From positions 124,001 through 188,000 of the forward strand of contig NZ_JAIWJA010000001.1 in the NCBI RefSeq assembly GCF_020515695.1: a stretch of DNA of 64,000 nucleotides, written 5' to 3'. This document shows, piece by piece, positions 24,751-31,812 of this stretch. Numbering within the stretch: position 1 is the stretch's first letter; every line of letters starts with the position of its first letter. Source of the DNA: Pseudomonas sp. MWU16-30317 (GTDB taxonomy: Bacteria; Pseudomonadota; Gammaproteobacteria; Pseudomonadales; Pseudomonadaceae). Made by a program: the position numbers and the translations under genes. The notes under the pieces were generated by a model. The model worked only from the letters and a program-made list of their open reading frames with translations, was not told where the DNA came from and did not search any database.

Positions 24751-24761
24751 TTGTATACGAT
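24751..24761 (+). promoter_or_regulatory. GntR-type operator box TTGTATACGAT overlapping RBS and start codon
   Basis: The 11-mer found twice near 13.3-13.5 kb occurs here exactly between the GGAAGG Shine-Dalgarno (24745-24750) and the ATG (24760) of the GntR gene, sharing the A and T of the start codon. Binding here would block its own transcription by roadblock. Confidence 0.6.
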
Positions 24762-25449
24762 GTCTGCTTCGCACCTTACCCTCGTTCCCAGCGATGATCC
24801 CTATTCTCTGATCAAGCAAGCCATCAGCGACGCCCGTTATGTGCCCGGCGAATTCCTCCGCGAATCGCGCATCGCCGAAGACTTGGGCGTCAGCCGCACC
24901 CCGGTGCGCGAAGCCATCCGCCGCCTCGAAGCCGAAGGCTGGCTTGAAGTCTTGCCCAACCGCGGCGCGAGGGTCAGGCGGTGGTCGACCCGCGATGTCG
25001 AGGAAATTTTCGAAGCCCGCCTGTTGATCGAACCCTATCTGGTCGGCCAGGCCGCATTGCGTGTCACGCCGGAGCAGATCACCGAACTCGATGAGCTGGC
25101 CGAGCGCACCCGCGTGATCGCCAGCCGGGGCCTGGATGCCGAGCCCACCGACAGCTGGTTCGACACCAACAAGCGCTTTCACGACATCCTCACCGCCGCC
25201 GCGGGCAACAGCCGCTTGGCGCAGTCGCTGCAATCGATGAAGGAGGTGCCGCTGATCAAGTGGACCTACGCCAGCTACCGCGATACAGACCGCGAGCGCA
25301 GTGCGGGGCAGCACATCGAGATCGTGCAGGCGGTGAGGGCGAGAAATCCGGCCTGGGCCGAGGCGGCGATGCGCTGTCACATTCTCGCGGCGCAGACCTC
25401 GCTGTTGGCCAGACTCGACCACGCGTTGATCGATCAGACCCCTGACTAA
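24760..25449 (+). CDS. GntR-family (FadR/FCD-type) transcriptional regulator
   Basis: This 229-residue regulator has a GntR winged helix (residues 15-75; LRESRIAEDLGVSRTPVREAIRRLE, PNRGARVRRWS) and a C-terminal FCD effector domain with the conserved DTNKRFHDIL and HIEIVQAV regions. The ATG at 24760 follows GGAAGG by nine bases; the upstream TTG frame lies inside the operator box. It precedes an MFS transporter gene by 111 bp and a C-C lyase gene, and probably represses all three in the absence of a dicarboxylate-like ligand (inference). It differs clearly in sequence from the GntR encoded at 13.5 kb although both have the same DNA box. Confidence 0.9.
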   Translation: MSASHLTLVPSDDPYSLIKQAISDARYVPGEFLRESRIAEDLGVSRTPVREAIRRLEAEGWLEVLPNRGARVRRWSTRDVEEIFEARLLIEPYLVGQAALRVTPEQITELDELAERTRVIASRGLDAEPTDSWFDTNKRFHDILTAAAGNSRLAQSLQSMKEVPLIKWTYASYRDTDRERSAGQHIEIVQAVRARNPAWAEAAMRCHILAAQTSLLARLDHALIDQTPD

Positions 25450-25560
25450 AAACGTGCGGGCGCGCGGTTGTATCGCCTATCAGTACTGCGCCGAAAAGGA
25501 CCGGCATCGGCTGCCCCTCAGTGGGACACAACAACAATAAGAACGGCAGGAGACTGCATC

Positions 25561-26955
25561 ATGACAAGCACGGTAAATGCAGGTGCGCGGCTGGATCGGC
25601 TACCCACGTCGAGCTTCCATCGGCGCATTCTCTGGTTGATCGGTGGGGGCATGTTCCTCGACTCTTTCGATCTGTATCTGGCGGGCGGGGTGCTCGGCGA
25701 ACTAGCGCGCAGCGGGTGGTCGTCGTTGCTGCTCAACGCGGCGTTTCTGTCGTCGACCTTCATCGGCATGCTGATCGGTGCCATCGCCGCCGGTATCCTG
25801 GGCGACGCCAAAGGGCGCAAGTTCACCTATCAGTTCAACCTGGCGATTTTCGGCCTCGCGTCCCTGGCCGGTGCTTTCGCGCCGAACATGGAGTGGCTGA
25901 TCGCGTGCCGCTTCATCATGGGCCTCGGGCTGGGCGCTGAGATTGTCGTCGGCTACGGCTCGATCGGCGAGTTCATTCCGCCGGCGGTGCGGGGTAAATG
26001 GTCGGCGTATCTGTCGCTGATCACTAACGCGGGCCTGTTCTTTTCGACCTTCATTGGTTTCCTGCTGATCCCGACCCTCGGTTGGCGCGCGATGTTCGCT
26101 ATCGTCGGGATCGGCGCGCTGGTGATCTGGGTGCTGCGCAAAAAGATGCCCGAGTCGCCGCGCTGGCTGGAGTCCAAGGGGCGCTTGAGTGAGGCCAACG
26201 CGATCCTCGAAGAGATAGAAGCCGAGACGGCCCAGGGTCGCGCCTTGCCGCCGATCACCGAGAACTATGCCGCGCCAGTGCGCAAGACGCGGATGAGCGA
26301 ATTGTTCGGGCGGGCGTTGCGGCGCCGGACCTGGATCGCCATCTGCATCCAGGTGGCGATCAATATCGTCATCTATGGCTTTATCGTCTGGGTGCCGACC
26401 TTCCTGCTGCACCAGGGTATCGACCTCAAGGCCTCGCTGGGCTACACCGCGCTGATGTCTTTGGGTGGGCCGGCAGGCGCCTTGGTCGGTGCGCTGTTGG
26501 CCGATCGCATCGGGCGCAAGAACGGCATCATCGTCATCTCCATCGCGGCTGCGGTGGTGGGCTGGTTCTACGGCCAGTCCACCAGTATCAGCATGGCCGT
26601 GAGTCTGGGCTTCGTGCTGTTCACCTTGACCTATCTGCTGGTTGCGTTGGGCATCGCCACCTATATTCCGGAATTGTTCGCCACCGAAAATCGGATGCGC
26701 GGCAGTGGTGTGGCCGGCGCGGCGGGGCGTATTGCCGGCATCGTGGCGCCGCAGATCGTCGTTGCCGTGTATGCGCTGGGCAATATCGAAAACGTGCTGC
26801 TGGTGATCATCAGTGCCTTGCTGGTCATGGCCGTGGTGCTGTTTTTCTTCGGCGTTGAAACCAATCGTCGATCCCTTGAAGACATTGCGGTCCAGGTGCC
26901 TGAGCGGACTCGCGTCGAGCGCGCACTGGGCGTCACCAAAGACCTTCATCACTGA
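25561..26955 (+). CDS. Major facilitator superfamily transporter (metabolite:H+ symporter type)
   Basis: This 464-residue inner-membrane carrier of the sugar/metabolite:H+ symporter branch has twelve hydrophobic helices and MFS signatures GMFLDSFDLYL, LGDAKGRKFTYQ (loop 2-3), FIMGLGLGAEIVVGYGSIGEF, PESPRWL and ADRIGRKNG. The start at 25561 (MTSTVNAGARL) matches the family N-terminus and is preceded by GGCAGGAG. The next gene starts only 12 bp after its stop, so both are in one operon behind the GntR regulator. Relatives carry aromatic acids, sugars, shikimate or dicarboxylates; the lyase partner suggests a substituted malate, oxaloacetate or isocitrate analogue. Confidence 0.88.
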   Translation: MTSTVNAGARLDRLPTSSFHRRILWLIGGGMFLDSFDLYLAGGVLGELARSGWSSLLLNAAFLSSTFIGMLIGAIAAGILGDAKGRKFTYQFNLAIFGLASLAGAFAPNMEWLIACRFIMGLGLGAEIVVGYGSIGEFIPPAVRGKWSAYLSLITNAGLFFSTFIGFLLIPTLGWRAMFAIVGIGALVIWVLRKKMPESPRWLESKGRLSEANAILEEIEAETAQGRALPPITENYAAPVRKTRMSELFGRALRRRTWIAICIQVAINIVIYGFIVWVPTFLLHQGIDLKASLGYTALMSLGGPAGALVGALLADRIGRKNGIIVISIAAAVVGWFYGQSTSISMAVSLGFVLFTLTYLLVALGIATYIPELFATENRMRGSGVAGAAGRIAGIVAPQIVVAVYALGNIENVLLVIISALLVMAVVLFFFGVETNRRSLEDIAVQVPERTRVERALGVTKDLHH

Positions 26956-26967
26956 GTGAGATCTGTC

Positions 26968-27837
26968 ATGAGTTCATCCTTGAGAAAGCAATTGAAAGCC
27001 AAGCTGGCCGGCGACGAGCTGGTAGTCGCACCGGGCGTGTTCGATCTGATTTCGGTGCGTATGGCCGACAGCCTTGGCTTCGACTGCCTGTACATGACCG
27101 GCTTCGGCACGGTGGCGTCCTATCTGGGCGAAGCCGATGCGGGCCTCGCCACTTACACCGACATGCTCAACCGGGTGACGGCGTTCTGCGCGGCCAGCCG
27201 TACGCCGATCATCTGCGATGCCGATACCGGTTATGGCGGGCTGTTGAACGTCGCTCATACCGTACGCGGCTATGAGCGGGCAGGGGCGGCGGGTATCCAG
27301 CTCGAGGACCAGGAATTTCCGAAAAAATGCGGCCATACGCCGGGGCGCCGAGTGATCGCCCAGAGCGATATGGTGCAGAAGATTCGCGTTGCGGTCGAAG
27401 CGCGGCAAGACCCGGACATGTTGATCGTCGCGCGTACCGATGCGCGCACTTCATTGGGCCTGGACGAAGCGATGCGCCGCTGCGATGCGTATTTGGAGGC
27501 AGGCGCCGATGTGCTGTTTCTCGAGTCGCCGGAGTCCGAGCAAGAGCTCGAAGCCATTGGTAAACGCTTCGATGTGCCGTTGCTGGTCAATGTGGTGGAA
27601 GGCGGGCGTACACCGCAACTGCCGCCGGCCGAGCTGCAACGTCTGGGTTTCTCGCTGGCCATTTATCCGGCGTCGGGGTTCCTGGCGGTGGCGAAGGCGC
27701 TGCATGAAGTCTATGGCGAATTGCGTGCGCGCAAGGGGACGGTGGGGCATCTGGATGAGCTTTATTCGTTCGAGAAGATGTGCGAGTTGATGGGGTTTCC
27801 GGCGGTTTGGGAGTTTGATCGCAAGCATGCGCAGTGA
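26968..27837 (+). CDS. PEP mutase/isocitrate lyase superfamily C-C lyase (oxaloacetate decarboxylase or dimethylmalate lyase type)
   Basis: This 289-residue TIM-barrel enzyme has the superfamily metal motif CDADTGYGG, QLEDQEFPKKCGHTPGR with the catalytic-loop cysteine (KKCGH) that separates C-C lyases from true PEP mutases, IVARTDAR and LFLESPES. Relatives are methylisocitrate lyase, 2,3-dimethylmalate lyase and oxaloacetate decarboxylase. The start at 26968 (MSSSLRKQL) is preferred to an in-frame codon 12 bases earlier. It is the third gene of a GntR, MFS, lyase unit and probably cleaves or decarboxylates the acid brought in by the MFS protein. It is not a duplicate of prpB because no propionate genes are present. 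Confidence 0.88.
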   Translation: MSSSLRKQLKAKLAGDELVVAPGVFDLISVRMADSLGFDCLYMTGFGTVASYLGEADAGLATYTDMLNRVTAFCAASRTPIICDADTGYGGLLNVAHTVRGYERAGAAGIQLEDQEFPKKCGHTPGRRVIAQSDMVQKIRVAVEARQDPDMLIVARTDARTSLGLDEAMRRCDAYLEAGADVLFLESPESEQELEAIGKRFDVPLLVNVVEGGRTPQLPPAELQRLGFSLAIYPASGFLAVAKALHEVYGELRARKGTVGHLDELYSFEKMCELMGFPAVWEFDRKHAQ

Positions 27838-27872
27838 TTGGGTGGTCAGTTTGAGGCTATTGGATTGCGGTG

Positions 27873-28098
27873 GTTCTGCTTTCGAGCCGGCCTTGGGGTC
27901 GCTGCCCCCGCCATTGGCCCCTCGCTGACGCTCGGGGTTCCCGCGCTCCGGCACGCTTGCGCAGGGCACGCCCCGATGGGCCTTCCATGGCCCAACGGGG
28001 CTTGGCCGGCATCCATGCCGGCCATCCCTGCGCAAGCGTACCTCCACGCGGCCTGCTGGAAGGGGGCCGCGACCCCAAGGCCGGCTCGAAAGCAGAAC
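27873..28098. repeat. Large palindromic intergenic repeat, unit A
   Basis: The 30 bases at 27873-27902 are the exact reverse complement of 28069-28098, and pairing continues inward past one mismatch. Nested inside are further inverted pairs: CACGCTTGCGCAGGG with CCCTGCGCAAGCGT, and GCCGGCAT around 28000-28025. The unit is about 226 bp and could fold into one long branched hairpin. It shares long segments with unit B in inverted orientation. Confidence 0.85.
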
Positions 28099-28148
28099 AG
28101 TGATATTGGTGGTGTCTGCTCTTTCATGACATAGCTCAAATCTCGGCT

Positions 28149-28365
28149 GGTCCTTTGCTGCGGGCCTGTGCGGCCGCCCCTCCAGCAGGCCGCGTGGAGG
28201 CGCCTGAAGAGAGGGAGATCCCGGCAGGATGCCGGGTCAGGCGCGTTGGGCCAAGGATGGCCCATTGCGCCGTGCCCTCTCTTCAGGTGCCGGAACGCGG
28301 GAACCCTGAGCCTAAGCGAAGGGCCAATGGGCAGGGCGAGCCGCACAGGCCCGCAGCAAAGGACC
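28149..28365. repeat. Large palindromic intergenic repeat, unit B
   Basis: The 26 bases at 28149-28174 are the exact reverse complement of 28340-28365. Inside lie segments homologous to unit A in opposite orientation, for example CCAGCAGGCCGCGTGGAGG (28182-28200) against CCTCCACGCGGCCTGCTGG (28041-28059) and the GGGTTCCCGCG block. The unit is about 217 bp. Two related non-autonomous elements thus lie back to back; transposase genes are absent. Confidence 0.85.
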
Positions 28366-28475
28366 ACACCCCAATCTCCAGCCCACCGAAGCGTGCCCAA
28401 ACCCAAATACGAGAGGCCGGTCCCATTTGCACCAGCCTGCCGCAGGAACCATCACGCGCAGCACCCGGCCCGATC

Positions 28476-29780
28476 CTAAGGCGTTTGCCCAACATGCCCT
28501 GCCGCCGAACTATCTGCCGACTCACCGCCATGCCTGACACCCTGCGGATGCTCTTCAGTCATATCCGCACCGGTCGCATCGGGCAGGCACAGCGCCGCAA
28601 CGAATGCGATCGCATAGGAGCTGATCGCGAACACCCCCATGGCCGTCGGCAAACCCATTGCGGTCGAAGCGAAGCCCACCGCCGCCGGCATGATCGAGCC
28701 GAAACCGCGGCCGAAGCTGGTGCAAAAGCCTGCCCCATTGGCGCGGATGCGAGTGGGGTAGAGCTCGGCAAAGGCGACCGGCAGCCCAGACGCCAGGCCG
28801 CCCTGAAACGCACCGAGCAACAGCCCCAGGCCTAGGGTGACGGTCATGTTGATCGGCGCAAACGTATAGACCGAAACCACGCAGGCCTGGCAAAGCAGAA
28901 ACAGCAGGAACGCCTTACCGCGGCTGATATGGTCACTGATACGCCCATACACGAACGGCCCCAGCAGCGAGCCGATGATATTCACCGCGAGATAACCGGA
29001 GGTCGAGGCCACCGGAAGGTTGAGCACCATGCGCATATAGGTGGGCAGCCAGGTGATCATGATGTAGGCGCCACCGAAGATACCGCTGGCCAGCACCGTA
29101 CTGATCAGCGTGACCCGCCGATGTTGCGCGCCGAATATTTCCTTGATGTCGAGTTTCTTGCGTGGCTGACTGGCGGCTTGGGTGAAGGCCGCGGACTCTG
29201 GCACCAGGCGACGGATGAACCAGATCAGGAAAGCCGGTAGCAGGCCGATGGCGAAGAACGCGCGCCAGGCGATGTGTTCGGGCAGCCAGGCGAAAACCAC
29301 GGGCATCAATGTGAGCGAAATCGCGTAGCCGACGGCATAACCACTCTGCACCGATGCCGCCACACGACCGCGCAGCGCCGGGGTGATGGCTTCGCTGATC
29401 AGCACCGCGCCGACTACGGCCTCACCGCCGTAACCGATGCCCTGCAGGAAGCGCACCGGCAGGAATTCCCAGAAGCTGCTGCACAGGCCCGCCAGGCAGG
29501 TAAACGCCGCCACCCACAGCACCGTGCCCTGCATCACCTTGATGCGCCCATAGCGGTCGGCGAGCAAACCTGCACCCCAACCGCCCAAGGCACTGCCGAT
29601 CAGCGACACCGATCCCAGCAATCCCGCATCCGACTTGGTCAGGGCAAGCACGGTCATCAACACTGGCATCATCAGTGCGTAGATGGTCGAGTCCATGGAA
29701 TCGAGGGTGAAGCCCCCGAAGCACGCCCAGTAGGTGCGTTTTTCCGTCGGCGTGAGTGCCGAGTACCAACCCAAGCGCAT
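28476..29780 (-). CDS. Major facilitator superfamily transporter
   Basis: This 434-residue inner-membrane carrier has twelve hydrophobic helices and MFS signatures FGGFTLDSMDSTIYALMMP, GLLADRYGRIKVMQ, FLQGIGYGGEAVVGAVL and RISDHISRGKAF; the type resembles SLC22/AAHS-like symporters for organic acids. The ATG at 29780 follows an SD-like AAGGA that is locked into an 8-bp hairpin (29784-29817), an unusual leader. It has no co-oriented partner gene; downstream lies the palindromic repeat region. The C-terminus is Ser/Glu/His-rich and hydrophilic. The substrate is unknown. Confidence 0.88.
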   Translation of the reverse strand: MRLGWYSALTPTEKRTYWACFGGFTLDSMDSTIYALMMPVLMTVLALTKSDAGLLGSVSLIGSALGGWGAGLLADRYGRIKVMQGTVLWVAAFTCLAGLCSSFWEFLPVRFLQGIGYGGEAVVGAVLISEAITPALRGRVAASVQSGYAVGYAISLTLMPVVFAWLPEHIAWRAFFAIGLLPAFLIWFIRRLVPESAAFTQAASQPRKKLDIKEIFGAQHRRVTLISTVLASGIFGGAYIMITWLPTYMRMVLNLPVASTSGYLAVNIIGSLLGPFVYGRISDHISRGKAFLLFLLCQACVVSVYTFAPINMTVTLGLGLLLGAFQGGLASGLPVAFAELYPTRIRANGAGFCTSFGRGFGSIMPAAVGFASTAMGLPTAMGVFAISSYAIAFVAALCLPDATGADMTEEHPQGVRHGGESADSSAAGHVGQTP

Positions 29781-29783
29781 AGC

Positions 29784-29817
29784 GGATGTCCTTTTTTGTT
29801 GTGGTTGCAGGACATCC
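29784..29817 (-). promoter_or_regulatory. Hairpin sequestering the MFS ribosome binding site
   Basis: On the minus strand GGATGTCC, an 18-base A-rich loop and GGACATCC form a perfect 8-bp stem ending three bases before the ATG. The GGA that would serve as Shine-Dalgarno is inside the stem. It could restrict translation, or be a DNA operator. Confidence 0.5.
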
Positions 29818-29820
29818 TAA

Positions 29821-30009
29821 AGGGCTTGCCGTTGGGGCTCGGTACGAAAGGCTGATGGAGCGGCCGCTTTTGTTTATCGCTGGTTGAGCATCGGCGCGCC
29901 ATACGGAGCACCGGCGATCGCTTCGGTGCTGTTCACCTGCCTGCTGTGGTGGATTTGCGCTGGACGGCGCAACAAGCCGCAGCCGATAGGTGAGGCAGTC
30001 TCGGGGTAG
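29821..30009 (+). pseudogene. Possible remnant of a membrane protein C-terminus
   Basis: A frame open from the stop at 29818 to a TAG at 30007-30009 has no start codon or Shine-Dalgarno but reads like the end of a membrane protein: a hydrophobic run PAIASVLFTCLLWWIC followed by a basic/polar tail GRRNKPQPIGE. A decayed gene is one explanation; a chance frame is the other. The remainder of the 29781-30099 gap holds the MFS leader hairpin and, at about 30018-30046, CCCGAAC and GTTCGGG as a possible 7-bp hairpin. Confidence 0.25.
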
Positions 30010-30099
30010 GGAAGGGGCCCGAACATCCTCTGTTGAACGTTCGGGCTCGCGCTCGTCTCCATATGTTGACCAGACCTGGGTCCCAGGGAGAGCACCACC

Positions 30100-30531
30100 T
30101 TGAGCAAAACCATCACTGCCCATGATCTCGATATTGCCCTCGAGCACGGCGATGAAGCCGGGCTGTTCAAATGGCTGCTCGCCAGTTTCCTCATGGGCAA
30201 ACGCATCAGCGCCAGCATCGCCGCCGAGGCTTATCGGGTGATCGTAGTCAAGCATCAGCGCGATACGCCGCGCAAATTGGCCCATTGCAGCCACCGCGAA
30301 CTGGTAGCGATGCTGGGTGAGGCGCGGTATTCACGTTATGACGAATCCACCGCCGAACGCCTGGTGCTGCTCGCCAACAAACTCCATGACGAGTATGGCG
30401 GCAAGGTCACCACCCTCCACGCGCAAAGCACCGACCGTCATGAGTTCGAGCAGCGCCTGCAAGCGTTCAAGGGCATTGGGCCCAAGACGGTGGAAATCTT
30501 CATGCGTGAGGCTGGCAAGGTGCTCTATTGA
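30100..30531 (+). CDS. Small helix-hairpin-helix (endonuclease III-like) DNA-binding protein
   Basis: This 143-residue protein consists mostly of helices and ends in a clear helix-hairpin-helix motif FKGIGPKTVEIFMREAG (about 123-139), as in the DNA glycosylase/endonuclease III superfamily. The N-terminal half (LFKWLLASFLMGKRISASIAAEAYR) also resembles the EndoIII helical domain, but the Fe-S cluster and the catalytic Lys/Asp arrangement of full-length Nth (about 210 residues) are missing. It starts with TTG preceded by GGGAG at suitable distance, a weak start. It may be a DNA-end or lesion-binding factor rather than an active glycosylase. It stands as a single gene. Confidence 0.75.
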   Translation: MSKTITAHDLDIALEHGDEAGLFKWLLASFLMGKRISASIAAEAYRVIVVKHQRDTPRKLAHCSHRELVAMLGEARYSRYDESTAERLVLLANKLHDEYGGKVTTLHAQSTDRHEFEQRLQAFKGIGPKTVEIFMREAGKVLY

Positions 30532-30616
30532 GCCACCGTGTGCCTATCTCCACGCTATGCTGCAACGACGGCTGCCAAGGTCAACAACAATAATCACATG
30601 ACGTTCGGGGTACATC

Positions 30617-30877
30617 ATGCTTTCTCATCTACAGCTGCGACACCTGCTGGAATCAGCCTTTCTGCCCAGCAAATGCAGGTGCGAAATAGACTCCAAAGGC
30701 ACCATGACCGTGCATTTCATCAACCCCAGGAACGGCAAGATCGATCTGACGGTGGGTGAAATAGCGGCGAACAAGCTGGCATCGAGCCGCGCCATTGCTA
30801 ACCTCATCGGTGAGCTGAAAGAGCAGCACAGGCGCATTCCTCAAGAGCTCCAGGAGCGTCGGCGTCATCGACGCTGA
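30617..30877 (+). CDS. DUF1652 family protein
   Basis: This 86-residue protein matches the Pseudomonas DUF1652 pattern: LQLRHLLESAFLPSKCRCEI at the N-terminus, a short beta segment TMTVHFINPRNGKIDLTV, then SSRAIANLIGELKEQ, and a very basic tail. The family occurs in several copies per Pseudomonas genome and has no assigned function. The tail (QERRRHRR) suggests nucleic acid contact, but that is only a guess. It lies between the HhH gene and the AroE-like gene, all on the plus strand with gaps of 55-85 bp, without proof of one operon. Confidence 0.85.
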   Translation: MLSHLQLRHLLESAFLPSKCRCEIDSKGTMTVHFINPRNGKIDLTVGEIAANKLASSRAIANLIGELKEQHRRIPQELQERRRHRR

Positions 30878-30932
30878 TGGCCGAAGCTGGCGCTCCACCC
30901 CGATAACATCAATAACAACGTCGGAGGCCCCC

Positions 30933-31742
30933 ATGGTCGGTGGCGCAACGCAGCTGGTGGCGATCGTCGGTTCGCCCATTGCCCAGGTCAAATCCCCGGT
31001 CAATTTCAATACCTGGTTCCAGGATAACGGCCTGGATCTGACCATGATCCCCATCGATGTGCGCGCCGACGCCATCCGCGCATTCCTCGACTGCCTGCGC
31101 GGCTGGCAAAACATGCGTGGTTGCGTGATCACCGTTCCGTACAAGCAGGTGGTGACTCAGTATCTGGATCACCTCAGCGCCCGCGCCACGCTGCTGCGCT
31201 CGGTCAATGTGATCAGGCGCGAGGCGGACGGCACCTTGCTGGGCGACAACGTCGATGGCGAAGGGTTTTTGACTGCCGCGCGGCAACAGGGCTTCGAGCC
31301 CCACGGTCAGCGAGCCCTGGTACTTGGCGCGGGTGGGGTGGGCAGCGCGATCGCTTGCTCCCTTTGCGAAGCAGGCCTCAGCGAATTGGTGCTCACCGAC
31401 CTCGACAGCGGCCGTGCCAGGGGCCTTGCCGACGTGCTGCACAATGCCTTCCCGGCGGTGCGTATCGGCCTGGCATACCGCTCGCTCGCAGGCTTTGCGC
31501 TGGTCGCCAATGCCTCGCCGCTCGGCATGCGGGCCACCGACGAACTGCCGCTGCCTGACGCCATGCTCGAGACGCTGACGCCCGGGTGCCTGGTGGCCGA
31601 TGTGGTGACCTCACCTGCCGTCACGCCATTCTTGCAGCAGGCGCAGGCACGTGGCGCGCTGATCCAGACCGGCCCGCAGATGGCGCGCGCGCAAATGGGC
31701 AACCTCGGGGCGTTCATGGGGGTTACACCTTCAGATATTTGA
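30933..31742 (+). CDS. Shikimate dehydrogenase-like (AroE family) oxidoreductase
   Basis: This 269-residue protein has the AroE two-domain fold: GSPIAQVKSPVNFN near 13-26, catalytic K71 in VITVPYK, D108 in GDNVDGEGF, and the Rossmann motif VLGAGGVGSAIA (130-141). In true AroE the first motif is GxPIxHSxSP; here HS is replaced by QV, so one of the two serines that hold shikimate is lost, and the usual NATxxGM reads NASPLGM. It is therefore likely a paralogue for quinate, an amino-shikimate or another acid rather than the biosynthetic enzyme. Its stop lies inside a 9-bp inverted repeat. Confidence 0.85.
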   Translation: MVGGATQLVAIVGSPIAQVKSPVNFNTWFQDNGLDLTMIPIDVRADAIRAFLDCLRGWQNMRGCVITVPYKQVVTQYLDHLSARATLLRSVNVIRREADGTLLGDNVDGEGFLTAARQQGFEPHGQRALVLGAGGVGSAIACSLCEAGLSELVLTDLDSGRARGLADVLHNAFPAVRIGLAYRSLAGFALVANASPLGMRATDELPLPDAMLETLTPGCLVADVVTSPAVTPFLQQAQARGALIQTGPQMARAQMGNLGAFMGVTPSDI

Positions 31743-31768
31743 GGATATCTGAAATGTTTTGAAACATT
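31730..31768 (+). terminator. Two adjacent hairpins at the end of the AroE-like gene
   Basis: TTCAGATAT (31730-31738) pairs perfectly with ATATCTGAA (31745-31753), spanning the stop codon, and AATGTTT/AAACATT (31753-31768) follows with a two-base spacer. They may terminate transcription before the DUF2252 gene; the second, with its minimal loop, may instead be a protein binding site. Confidence 0.45.
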
Positions 31769-31812
31769 CGCGTGGCGGTGGGTCAACCGCTCACACTTTT
31801 AAGACTGCCTGA

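Larger units (their letters stand above)
27838..28475. other. Non-coding repeat region
   Basis: There is no gene in this 638-bp interval. It contains two large palindromic repeat units, annotated separately. Open frames that cross it on both strands are mirror images of one another caused by the inverted repeats and lack ribosome binding sites. The last 110 bases (28366-28475) are unique sequence ahead of the end of the MFS gene. Confidence 0.7.

Noticed and set aside
27846..28406. 186-codon open frame in the repeat region, minus strand
   Set aside because: It is entirely made of the inverted repeats; near-identical peptides occur on the other strand because the DNA is palindromic.
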